DNA of 64,000 bases, from the NCBI RefSeq assembly GCF_014898155.1, contig NZ_CP062938.1, forward strand, positions 1,612,001 to 1,676,000. Reading direction: 5' to 3'. The notes beneath the pieces were generated by a model that did not search any database, had not been told where the DNA came from, and was given only the letters and a program-made list of their open reading frames with translations. The position numbers and the translations under genes were made by a program. The DNA comes from Bifidobacterium eulemuris (GTDB taxonomy: Bacteria; Actinomycetota; Actinomycetes; Actinomycetales; Bifidobacteriaceae). Positions 55,000-63,204 of the stretch are shown here, piece by piece (the stretch's first letter is position 1; every line of letters begins with the position of its first letter).

Positions 55000-55419
55000 A
55001 TGAGCACGACAACTACTGCAAACGATAAAACACTGCAAGCCTACCGAGAATCCGTAGGACTCACCACCGACGATCTCGCCCAACTCGTCGGCATGACGCC
55101 AGCGGAGGTCACTCGACTGGAGCAGCAGTCAACGGAATCGGAATCAACGCGGACGCTGATGGGCGCGCTGGCGGAAATCCGTGCCGACATGTTGGATGAC
55201 CTGCACTTGGCCATGTCATTCGAACGCGAGCAGCGCGGCGAAGGCAACCGTCCCGACCCCAACATCGTATGGACGTTGCCCCGGTATCAAAGCGAGCAAG
55301 AATTTGCCGTCGCCGATGAACCGACCGCAATCGAACACTGGAAGACCTTCAACATGGCGCAACTGTTCATCGGCTTGTACCTTGAAGGTCTGGGGTACAC
55401 TGTCCGCTACCAAAGCTGA
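55000..55419 (+). CDS. XRE-family regulator
   Basis: The 139-aa protein has an HTH (about 14-60: LTTDDLAQLVGMTPAEVTRLEQQ) and a C-terminal domain with helices (FNMAQLFIGLYLEGLG). AAAGGAG precedes ATG 55000 in a short AT-rich spacer. It is followed by a small membrane protein and the recombinase gene, so it may regulate integration or excision. Confidence 0.8.
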   Translation: MSTTTTANDKTLQAYRESVGLTTDDLAQLVGMTPAEVTRLEQQSTESESTRTLMGALAEIRADMLDDLHLAMSFEREQRGEGNRPDPNIVWTLPRYQSEQEFAVADEPTAIEHWKTFNMAQLFIGLYLEGLGYTVRYQS

Positions 55420-55437
55420 GTCGCGGGAGGAGGACAC

Positions 55438-55848
55438 ATGCCCGTCGCGCTGATTTTCATGGTGATTTCCATCGGGCTGACGCTGCTGTTCGCCGCCGTG
55501 GGACTCATTCTCAACTTCCTCATCGCTCCTCTACGCACATTGGCTCTGATCCTGCAGAAGATCGCCGGTTGCATCGGCGTGATCCTCACGCTTCTGGCGG
55601 TGTACTTCTGGTTTGCCGAACAGACACCGCCGGGCTGGGACGTCATTGCCATCATCGTCTGCTGCATCATCGTCGGCATCGTCACCCAATGGTTCATCGA
55701 ACGCCCCACACGCGCCGAGCGCAAAGCCATGGAGGCGGAGGCCGAACAACGACGCCAATGGGAGCAGCAGCAAGTAGAATTCAGAAAATGGCAGCAGCAT
55801 CGTCAACTGTCGAACGCTGACGATGCTGACAGCTGGATGAATCGCTGA
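55438..55848 (+). CDS. Membrane protein with charged C-terminal tail
   Basis: The 136-aa protein has two to three membrane segments (about 3-33, 36-58 and 67-88), then a Glu/Arg/Gln coiled-coil tail (EAEQRRQWEQQQVEFRKWQQ). It starts after GGGAGGAGG. I recognise no family; entry exclusion is a possible role for such ICE proteins, but nothing here proves it. Confidence 0.65.
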   Translation: MPVALIFMVISIGLTLLFAAVGLILNFLIAPLRTLALILQKIAGCIGVILTLLAVYFWFAEQTPPGWDVIAIIVCCIIVGIVTQWFIERPTRAERKAMEAEAEQRRQWEQQQVEFRKWQQHRQLSNADDADSWMNR

Positions 55849-55864
55849 CCACGGTCAGTTCGAA

Positions 55865-56728
55865 CTAGAACTGCGCAAACGAGTACTGTATGGCTTGTCT
55901 TTGCCGAAACTCATGCAGCTGCGTTACCGCGTCTCTCAAGTCGTCAGCGGTGCTGAAGATGTATTGCTGCGTGGTGGTTAAAGACTCGTGACCTAGTAGC
56001 TCTTTGATTTGCACAACGTCCCGTGTTGCTTTCCACATATCGGTTGCGAATTTACGACGGAACGCATGAGGCGTGCATCCGGTCGCGGAGACCGTCAGGC
56101 GATACACAGTGTCGGGGCAAATGTGCCCACCTGCTTCACCTGGGAAAAACCAGCCTGGAGGAATGTTTTCGATCTGTCGCGTGAGATCGCTGCTGAGCGG
56201 CACAATGCGATCTTTGTTACCTTTGCCATGCACAATAAGACTCTTGCCGAGCAGGTCATCGACGACATCCCGTGTGTGGGTCAGGCAGACTTCAGATCGG
56301 CGGAGTCCCGCGTCCACGAAAAGGGAGACAATCAATCGCACGCGAGGGTTGGAGGATTGGAGGCCTTTTCTCACGGCTTCGTCCGGTGCCGGGCGTTGGA
56401 TGCGTTTTTCGCGCTTGGCCATAGGCACTGATGCCATCGGGTCGTCGGTTCGGAGCTGTGTCTTTTGTGCCCAGCGAAAGAACGACGCTGCCGCACTCCA
56501 GTCCGAACGCATGGCTGCTGCGGTCACGCCGCGAGAAAGCCATACAATGAGATCCTTGCTGGATGCATCACCTGGTGCGACACCGCTGCTGATTCCGAAA
56601 TGACTGACGAGATACCACCAATTCTCGATCGTTCTCTCCGTTGCCCCCTGCGCGCGGAGATCCTTGACCCATCCATCGAGCCAGTCCACCCATTCTTCCG
56701 GTGGCTGGCGGTGCGTGGGAAATTCCAT
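55865..56728 (-). CDS. Tyrosine recombinase/integrase
   Basis: The 287-aa protein has an N-terminal SAM-like DNA-binding domain and a catalytic domain. Catalytic residues are seen: Arg in LRRSEVCLTH, His and Arg in HAFRRKFATDM, His in LLGHESLTTTQQY and the tyrosine of that motif. It should excise and integrate the element. GGAGG precedes ATG 56728. A palindrome CGTCGG-CC...GG-CCGACG at 56754-56778 is directly upstream. The compact size resembles XerC/D-type enzymes. Confidence 0.93.
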   Translation of the reverse strand: MEFPTHRQPPEEWVDWLDGWVKDLRAQGATERTIENWWYLVSHFGISSGVAPGDASSKDLIVWLSRGVTAAAMRSDWSAAASFFRWAQKTQLRTDDPMASVPMAKREKRIQRPAPDEAVRKGLQSSNPRVRLIVSLFVDAGLRRSEVCLTHTRDVVDDLLGKSLIVHGKGNKDRIVPLSSDLTRQIENIPPGWFFPGEAGGHICPDTVYRLTVSATGCTPHAFRRKFATDMWKATRDVVQIKELLGHESLTTTQQYIFSTADDLRDAVTQLHEFRQRQAIQYSFAQF

Positions 56729-57163
56729 TTGCTGCGCCCTCCAAATAAGGAAACGTCGGTCCGATAGTCGGGCCGACGCTATGAGTCCATCTCACAGAGC
56801 ACAATCATCGTCGATGGATAGCTGTTGAGTGCGGCACTGGAGCAACAGAATTAAAAAGAAAACTTGAGGCGCGAAAAGCCATTGGCTCATTCCATCCACA
56901 AAGTCGTGGATCAAACGTTTATCCGGCCACAGCTTGGGCCCTTCCCCTAGATGCGTAAAAACCGCCTCACAGAGAGACGGTTTTTACGAACTGGACACTG
57001 CCCAGCTTTATCAAAAGATATTCTATCCGCTCTATTCATACACGCAATATGCGAAGATCCACGAAGAGCCATATTCCGCTCAGGCTGATGAGGCCGGGCG
57101 GACGCACCCGTTGGGGATGGGCGCACCGGCCCGAAACGGAGAGGGGCAGGGCACGGGGGGCGA
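56729..57163. other. Right end of the ICE: integrase upstream region
   Basis: CGTCGGTCC (56754-56762) and GGGCCGACG (56770-56778) form an inverted repeat just before the integrase start. CGTAAAAACCG (56954-56964) and CGGTTTTTACG (56978-56988) form a terminator-like hairpin. The remaining 400 bases show no convincing gene. The right att site should lie here, but I found no direct repeat of the left tRNA remnant. Confidence 0.55.
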
Positions 57164-57715
57164 TTAGCGGCGGCCCATGCTGTGGGAGAACTGGCGGATG
57201 CGCCCGGCACGGGTGGCGGCGACGGAGACCGGGGTGCTGGATTCTTCGGAGGCGGGGGCCGACTCCGCGTCGGAATCGTCGTCGAGTTCGTCGCCGGCCA
57301 AGCGGGCGAGTTTGCGTTCCAAAGAGGCTATGCGGATTTCGAGTTCGGTGATGCGGCGCGACTGCATCAATGTGAGGGACCGCGTGAGCGCGAGGTTCGA
57401 CTCGTCACTTTCGCGGGGCGCCAAAGACACCCCCGAGCCCTGGCCGTCGTCGTTCTGATCGTCGTCGCCCAGTTCTTCGATGGGAAGCGCCATCCACCGG
57501 TTTGTGCATCGTTCGATGCGTTTGCGGCCGATGATCTTCGGATCCAGCCCGGCTTCGCGAAACAAGCGCACCGCCGATTCGCCGTTGCGGTATCGGCGTA
57601 GGAATTCGTTGCGAAACCGCGTCGAATATTGGATCCGATATTCGCTGACGTCCACCACCGCAGGCAACGTGATCAGATACGCACGCTCCTCGCGAGAGAA
57701 AGGCACACGCGCCAT
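57164..57715 (-). CDS. HTH protein with coiled coil, paralogue of the ICE OrfA-like protein
   Basis: The 183-aa protein starts after GGAGG. Residues 1-75 (FSREERAYLITLPAVVDVSEYRIQY, GESAVRLFREAGLDPKIIG, KRIERCTNRW) are clearly related to the 107-aa ICE protein at 26982-27305. A polar linker, a coiled coil (QSRRITELEIRIASLERKLARL) and an acidic, Ser/Ala-rich C-terminus follow. It lies downstream of the pilus genes on the same strand and may be a regulator of them. Confidence 0.75.
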   Translation of the reverse strand: MARVPFSREERAYLITLPAVVDVSEYRIQYSTRFRNEFLRRYRNGESAVRLFREAGLDPKIIGRKRIERCTNRWMALPIEELGDDDQNDDGQGSGVSLAPRESDESNLALTRSLTLMQSRRITELEIRIASLERKLARLAGDELDDDSDAESAPASEESSTPVSVAATRAGRIRQFSHSMGRR

Positions 57716-57846
57716 ATTCGCAACCTCCTAACTCAACTTTCCATCCATGCGGCGGATGCAACGCTCCGCAGATACAGTGCGGGCCGTACCCGAGAACGCA
57801 GGAGGCCCGCTAGAACCGACCGAAGCGGAGCAGAAAAACGGCCCAC

Positions 57847-57880
57847 GCTCCTGCCGGCACCGTCAGGAGCCGGCAGGAGC
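57847..57880 (-). terminator. Terminator of the large surface-protein gene
   Basis: GCTCCTGCCGGC and GCCGGCAGGAGC are perfectly complementary, 16 bases after the stop codon on the minus strand. Confidence 0.88.
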
Positions 57881-57895
57881 GGGTGGAGGGCGACG

Positions 57896-60800
57896 CTAGG
57901 CATGATTGCTCCACAGTTGCGAGCCCTTGCGCCAGCGCAGCCACGCGGCCAAGCCGAGCAGGGCGACCAGCACCGCCGGCACGATCACCTGCATCCACCA
58001 CGGCTTCGTACCCGTCAATGGCAGTTGGCTCACCGGGGGAAGGCTCGCCGTCCACTGGCCGTACCAGTCGACCCTGTCCGCGGCCGCGTTGTAGGACACT
58101 TTGCGCACCGTGGTGTCCGGCGTCACGAGCTTGCCGTTCGAGGCCTGGGTGGACCAGCCGTTGAACGTCACCGTACGGTTCGCGTTGTTCTGGACCACCC
58201 ACTGCAACGGCTCCGTGCCGGTCAACGCCGTCGAATCGTCGGACGCGGCCGCCTGGGGCAGGTAGTAGCTGTCGAACAGGTAACGGCCCGTGTACGCCGG
58301 ATAATTCGTCAACTTCGTCGCGATCGAAGTGGCTTCACCAGAATCGTCCCCTACAGAACGACAGCCATGTTCCTTGAGGTCCCAGCACAGCGTCGGCTTG
58401 AACGAGTCGTCATGCAGCATCGAGATGTTGTCCGAATAGACGACCCGCTGCTCCACGCGGTACACCGCAACCATCAACGTGCCCGACTTATTGTCGGACG
58501 TCGAGGTCGGATTCGGCGTGTATTTCCTGCTCGTGTCCACATTCGCGATGTCGTTGCCCAAAGTATCGCAGTACAAGGCCTTCTGCGCATCGGAGACATC
58601 AACGCCCAGCAGATCCTTGCACGACTTGTCCGACACCAACGACACCGTGAGCCTCGCCGTGTTGATCGAATCTCTATTGACATCGGCGGTCGCCGTCGTG
58701 GGCGGCTTGTAGGAATCCGTCGTGGAATACTTGTACGTGGTCGCCAGCTTGCTGTTCTCATAGTCGTCCGGCACCGGCATGATGAACGACACCTTCTCGG
58801 TCGCGAACGACGGAGCGGTACCGACCCAGTTGGTGATCGGCTGCCATCTGGATACGATGCCGTTGCCCATATCTGCCGACATGTAGTAGTACGCCTTGCC
58901 GAACGTGCTCGTGACCGTGCGCACCGTGTTGTCCGTGTCCCACGCGGCCCGCAGGACCACGCCGACCGCGCTGGACGGGATCGAGATCCCCCCGATCGGG
59001 ATCGTCATGCCCGGCTGCAGGTACCCACCGACCTTCGACACCAACGATTCCAGCTCGGTGATTTCCACGCCGACCGTGGTGCATTTGCCATCGGCAACGG
59101 CATTGCACCAATAGACGTCCCAACCCTTGAAATAGTATTTCGTGCCGTTCTGATCACCCGCACGCGTGGGGGTCACGTTCTGTACCTCGAGGCTCACCTT
59201 CGACGGGTTCATGCCGGCGAGGTTGTACGACACGTTCACCGGCATCGAATCCGAGTCGACCTGGCCATCGTTTTTGCCCTCGGTCACCTTCTCGCCCGCG
59301 TCGAAGAACGCCTGGTACACGATCGGCGTGGCCGACACGTTCAACGTGTACGGATTGGTCGACGACTTGTACTTCACCGTGTACACGTAGCAGTACACAT
59401 ACCGGTCGGCGGAGGTGGCCGACTCACTACTGTCGTAATAGCAATTGTTCTGATGGGTGCTCCCGAACGCCCAGAAACTGCTGTGGTTGGCTTTGGCTTC
59501 GGCGGTGGCGTTGAGTCCCGGAGGAGCCGCGTTGGGCATGGAGCCCGACAACTTCAGATCGATCTCATCCCCCGTCGTGTTGCTGACCGTGATCGTGTAA
59601 TTGGTGTATCCCAACGCGAGCTTGAGTCTGAACAACGCGCCGTATCCGGCCCTGTAATCGGCTCCTGTAACCTCCTGGTTGTCGTTGTCCTTCGGTTTGC
59701 TGGCCGCGATCTCGTTCGGCCACGAGTCCCATTTGAACCGCAACTGCTTGTCGTCCCACTTGTGGATCGACTCCCATTCCGCGCTGTCGCGCTTCCATTC
59801 CACTCCGTTGGCACCGTCATATTCCGCGACGCGCGCCTCGATGCTCGTGACGCCGGTGGACTCGCCCATGTTGATCACGCGCTGGTTCGCGGCCGTCCAC
59901 ACCAGCTTCACGCTCACATCCGTCGTCACGCCCTCGAGCACGATGAAGTACGGATGCATCGACATCAACGACCGATGACGGTCCGCGCCCGTCCCGCGCA
60001 CATACGAGGGGAGCTCGCACACCATGACCCTGATGCCGTTGAGCGCGCCGGCCGACAACGTCGAAGTCGCGCACATGGTCGACGAGGAAAAGTCCGGATC
60101 CTTGCCCGTAGGAGAGCTGCCGCCGCTCTTTCCCTGATAGGTGGGCACATTCGCGCGCTGCATCGTGCTTGGGTCATCGCACGACGCCGACGTCGAGGCG
60201 GAGTTCCTCGAGCACACGACCACGCTGGACAGCAACTGCGACCAACCCGTATTCGCCGGCGCGTTCGTCGACGACTGCTCGTAGCGCACGCTGTTATGCG
60301 CCATCAACAGCATGGTCCCACCGTTATGCACCGAATATGCGTAGGACGACTCGAAATTCGCATCCGTGACATAATTACTAATAGTCTTAGTGGTATAATT
60401 ATACGAGTTCCCTCCGAGGAGAGAGCTGCTCTTATTAGTCGCGGCGTTCTGGAATCTAGCGGTTATCTCATTATCGTTGTTCCTTTCCATTGCGGAATTG
60501 CCAAAACCGGATACGTTGAGCGCGTTACGCACCATGTTCTCAGCCGTAACGGTGGTATCATTCGAACCACTGATGCGCGCCGTCCGCGCGGCGATGTACT
60601 GCTGTCCCGCGCCCCGCATGGTAGAGATACCCGCCTGGCTATCGGACAGGCCGTCGGCCCTCGACGTCACCCGCACCGTATGAGTTTTGACGCCCCCGTC
60701 GCCGGTCACGCTACCAAGATCGCCGCCACTCGCGGTGATGCTCTCCTCCGCGCACAACAGGAAACCACGCGTGTTCACGCTCTGGTCATTCACGGGAAAC

Positions 60801-62365
60801 GTCGCGCCCAACGTCCCGTCCGTCGCGTCCAACGTGAACGACTGCGCGTTCGTGCTCGTGCTCAACGCCCCCGACGCCATGACCGTGACCTTGTTCTTGT
60901 CGACGTTACCGCCCGAACTGTCGTACACCACAGCGTCCGAACTTGTATCACAAGTGCCGCCGCTGGAATACCCCTCATGCAGATACAGCTTCAGCACGCT
61001 GCCCGCGTACTGCTTGGTCACCTGGAACGAGATCGAACCACTCTCGTGCGTGCTCGCGTCGCCCGACACCACGGTCGGAGTCTCCGACGTGCTCAACTCC
61101 GTGCCCGTGTTCTCGAAATCCAACGCGCGGTAGCCCACGCGGATGCTGCCCGTGTTCACGAACGACACCACCACCTTCGCGCCCGTCGGCACCTGCGTCA
61201 GCATGCACTTGGTCGCCTCGGTGTCTGTTTGCGTCGAGGTTGTATAGTTTGTTTCGTTGATGATCGTCCTGGTGGTGGTCCACGGCGTGCACTGCTGGTT
61301 GTACGTCTTGTCCTCGTCGTAGGCCAGCACGTACCGCTTTGCACTGCCGGTCGTCTTGTCGGTGATCGTGCCCATCCACGCCAGACGCATACGCAACTGG
61401 CCCTCGTACTGCAGCCACACGCCGTCGTACGTGTACCCCTGGCCACTCGGCAGCTCCACATTTGTCAGATTATAGCCCTGCACGACGCTGTTGTTCGTGT
61501 CCTCGCGATAGAGAGTACCCGCGAAGCAGTTGTTGATCAGGAAGTCAAAGGACTGGTCATCGGTCAGGGATTGATTCTGAGACAAGGCTCTGGCGAGGGT
61601 GCGCAGCTCCGTGGAGTTCCTGGGCAACGTCATGCCATCCAAACTGCCGCAATTGAATGTGGTGCGGATGACGGCATTGCGCCCTTCCTCACTCGTCTGA
61701 TCCGCGATTACGAACCGATAGTTCTTCTTGACCGCGCCAGTCTTCGTCGAGGTCGTGGCCTGGCCGTTCATCGTCAGATACACGTCCGACATTACGTTGC
61801 TCACCTGCGAGGTCTCATACTCCGTGTACGCCTTCGCGGTCGCGGGATCCCACGTCGTGGAGTTCGCCGCCTGGGCGTCCGTGCCGTCATCGTTCACCGC
61901 GGACACATCCTCATCCGTCGACACACCAGTATTGTCGCCGGTGTCATCCGATACGACGGACGGCTCATCCGACGCGCCTGTCGCGTCCGACGTGCCGGAC
62001 GCGTCGCTGGCCGAATCACCCTGAGGGGCGGCGTCGCCCGCACCGGTCGCATCGGACGCGTCGGACGAATCAGCGGACGAACCGGTCGAACCGGTCGGAT
62101 CACCGGCGGTGCCGGACGAATCACCGGCGGTGCCGGTCGAATCACCGGTGAGGCCGGTCGTATCGGACGTGTCGGTGCCGGCGGTACCGGTCGTGTCGGT
62201 GGTGGTCTGGGCCGTGGCGGCGCCGGACGCCTCCTCGGCGTACGCGTTCGTGGCGCTCGTGGCCACACCCGCCAACATCGCCAACGCGCACAAGGACGGC
62301 AACGCCCTACGCGCCACAGCGCACGTCGCCCTACCGACAGCCTCCAACCAACGAGCATCCATCAT
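57896..62365 (-). CDS. Large LPLTG-anchored pilus/surface adhesin (1489 aa)
   Basis: The start is ATG 62365, with GAGGT 7 bases upstream; the frame also has an upstream TTG. The protein has a signal peptide (about 1-47, ending AYA) and a Ser/Thr/Asp/Gly linker of about 100 residues with GTAGDS-like repeats. A very large extracellular region has paired cysteines and ends in Cna-like and InlB-repeat-like parts (YYLPQAA, WSTQASNGKLV). The sorting signal is LPLTG (about 1447), then a membrane segment and basic tail. Upstream on the same strand lies a Cna-B pilin gene, so it is probably the minor (tip) pilin. Binding targets are unknown. Confidence 0.85.
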   Translation of the reverse strand: MMDARWLEAVGRATCAVARRALPSLCALAMLAGVATSATNAYAEEASGAATAQTTTDTTGTAGTDTSDTTGLTGDSTGTAGDSSGTAGDPTGSTGSSADSSDASDATGAGDAAPQGDSASDASGTSDATGASDEPSVVSDDTGDNTGVSTDEDVSAVNDDGTDAQAANSTTWDPATAKAYTEYETSQVSNVMSDVYLTMNGQATTSTKTGAVKKNYRFVIADQTSEEGRNAVIRTTFNCGSLDGMTLPRNSTELRTLARALSQNQSLTDDQSFDFLINNCFAGTLYREDTNNSVVQGYNLTNVELPSGQGYTYDGVWLQYEGQLRMRLAWMGTITDKTTGSAKRYVLAYDEDKTYNQQCTPWTTTRTIINETNYTTSTQTDTEATKCMLTQVPTGAKVVVSFVNTGSIRVGYRALDFENTGTELSTSETPTVVSGDASTHESGSISFQVTKQYAGSVLKLYLHEGYSSGGTCDTSSDAVVYDSSGGNVDKNKVTVMASGALSTSTNAQSFTLDATDGTLGATFPVNDQSVNTRGFLLCAEESITASGGDLGSVTGDGGVKTHTVRVTSRADGLSDSQAGISTMRGAGQQYIAARTARISGSNDTTVTAENMVRNALNVSGFGNSAMERNNDNEITARFQNAATNKSSSLLGGNSYNYTTKTISNYVTDANFESSYAYSVHNGGTMLLMAHNSVRYEQSSTNAPANTGWSQLLSSVVVCSRNSASTSASCDDPSTMQRANVPTYQGKSGGSSPTGKDPDFSSSTMCATSTLSAGALNGIRVMVCELPSYVRGTGADRHRSLMSMHPYFIVLEGVTTDVSVKLVWTAANQRVINMGESTGVTSIEARVAEYDGANGVEWKRDSAEWESIHKWDDKQLRFKWDSWPNEIAASKPKDNDNQEVTGADYRAGYGALFRLKLALGYTNYTITVSNTTGDEIDLKLSGSMPNAAPPGLNATAEAKANHSSFWAFGSTHQNNCYYDSSESATSADRYVYCYVYTVKYKSSTNPYTLNVSATPIVYQAFFDAGEKVTEGKNDGQVDSDSMPVNVSYNLAGMNPSKVSLEVQNVTPTRAGDQNGTKYYFKGWDVYWCNAVADGKCTTVGVEITELESLVSKVGGYLQPGMTIPIGGISIPSSAVGVVLRAAWDTDNTVRTVTSTFGKAYYYMSADMGNGIVSRWQPITNWVGTAPSFATEKVSFIMPVPDDYENSKLATTYKYSTTDSYKPPTTATADVNRDSINTARLTVSLVSDKSCKDLLGVDVSDAQKALYCDTLGNDIANVDTSRKYTPNPTSTSDNKSGTLMVAVYRVEQRVVYSDNISMLHDDSFKPTLCWDLKEHGCRSVGDDSGEATSIATKLTNYPAYTGRYLFDSYYLPQAAASDDSTALTGTEPLQWVVQNNANRTVTFNGWSTQASNGKLVTPDTTVRKVSYNAAADRVDWYGQWTASLPPVSQLPLTGTKPWWMQVIVPAVLVALLGLAAWLRWRKGSQLWSNHA

Positions 62366-62543
62366 GAACGGCACCTCAATCAATCAACCAAACCAATCCC
62401 ACGACCCCATGCGAGCCGCCGGACCGGACAGCCCGCCTCACGGCGGACCGACGAACAACAACCACAACCACCCGGACCAAACCAGGCGAAACGTCATCAC
62501 ACACCCCCGCCACAAGCAGGAGCCACCCAACCCAACCGGGCCA

Positions 62544-62868
62544 GGTCCTGTCCCGCCACTCACGGCAGGAACCATCCCAACCATTCGGATCGGGGTCCAT
62601 CCAGCCACTCAGGCTGGGGTCTATCCCAACCAATCAGGCCGGGCCTTATCCCACCGTTCAGGTCGGGAACCATCCCGACCATTGGGGCCGGGGCCTATCC
62701 CAACCCAGTCGGGTCGAGAACATCCCAACCGTTCAGGTTGGGAACCTTCCCGATCATTCAGGTCGGGCCTATCCCACCATTCAGGTCGGGAACCATCCCA
62801 ACCAGTCGGGTCGAGCGCATCCCGACCATTCGGGTCGGGGACCATCCAGCCGATCACCGGCCGGGACC
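62544..62868. repeat. Array of about thirteen degenerate 24-25-bp hairpin units
   Basis: Each unit looks like a short stem-loop followed by GGAACCAT or a variant. Three perfect stems with 5-base loops are CCAGCC/GGCTGG (62601-62617), CCCAACC/GGTTGGG (62724-62742) and CCCGACC/GGTCGGG (62821-62839); their arms differ but stay complementary. Period near 24 keeps frames open on both strands (8-residue repeats with RPD/DPN words), but no start and ribosome site support a gene. It lies in the 840-bp spacer between the two pilus genes. Confidence 0.8.
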
Positions 62869-62974
62869 GCCCCATCGAAGCCGGGGCCGCTTCCTCTCGT
62901 TATCTTTCCCGTCATCCCGCGTGAGGACGGAGGGGTTTCCTTTCGTCATCCCGGGCGGGGACGAAGGGTGTTTC

Positions 62975-63045
62975 TTTTTCGTCATCCTGAGCGGAGCCCG
63001 TGAGGGCGGAGTCGAAGGATCCCGGAACCATCGACACCGAGGAAC
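62975..63045. repeat. Dispersed repeat fragment related to 16522-16626
   Basis: GTCATCCTGAGCGGAGC and GGAGTCGAAGGATC repeat the left arm of the inverted repeat beside pknB. Further TCATCCC words occur upstream at about 62910-62965. No gene is seen in 62869-63204. Confidence 0.75.
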
Positions 63046-63204
63046 ACGAAACCCCACAATCCCCGTCCCGCCCGGGACGACGAAAAAGAAGGAGAAAAGC
63101 GTGACGGCCCGCAGAGAAGGAAATGGGCCGCCACACAACCAGGACAGGCATCCCGGCCGTCACCCAAAGCGACGACCGGAAAACCTTAAGGGAGCCACCC
63201 GGCG

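Larger units (their letters stand above)
25300..56990. mobile_element. Integrative and conjugative element, about 31.7 kb (ends approximate)
   Basis: The block holds a full Gram-positive conjugation set: tyrosine recombinase at the right end, relaxase MobA with MobC, a T4CP, PrgI, VirB4, a VirB6/TrbL-like protein and a transglycosylase/CHAP hydrolase. It also holds replication-type, WhiB-like and ParA/RHH genes and a large wall-anchored adhesin. It separates two non-mobile regions. A tRNA 3'-end remnant with its own terminator marks the left end. No matching direct repeat was found by eye at the right end, so the limits are estimates. Cargo beyond conjugation is small: the adhesin and a HipA-like kinase pair. 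Confidence 0.9.

Noticed and set aside
56729..57163. Direct repeat of the left tRNA remnant as right att site
   Set aside because: I compared the two ends by eye and found no shared stretch. A computed search for repeats between 25214-25400 and 56700-57200, and beyond the window, would be needed.
56934..57167. 77-codon plus-strand frame at the ICE right end
   Set aside because: It runs through the terminator-like hairpin, lacks a ribosome site and shows no domain.
62376..62875. Minus-strand frames with 8-residue Trp/Asp/Pro/Arg repeats in the hairpin array
   Set aside because: The repeats keep the frame only because the period is near 24 bp. Two frames are used in turn with no ribosome site, and hairpin covariation explains the pattern better.
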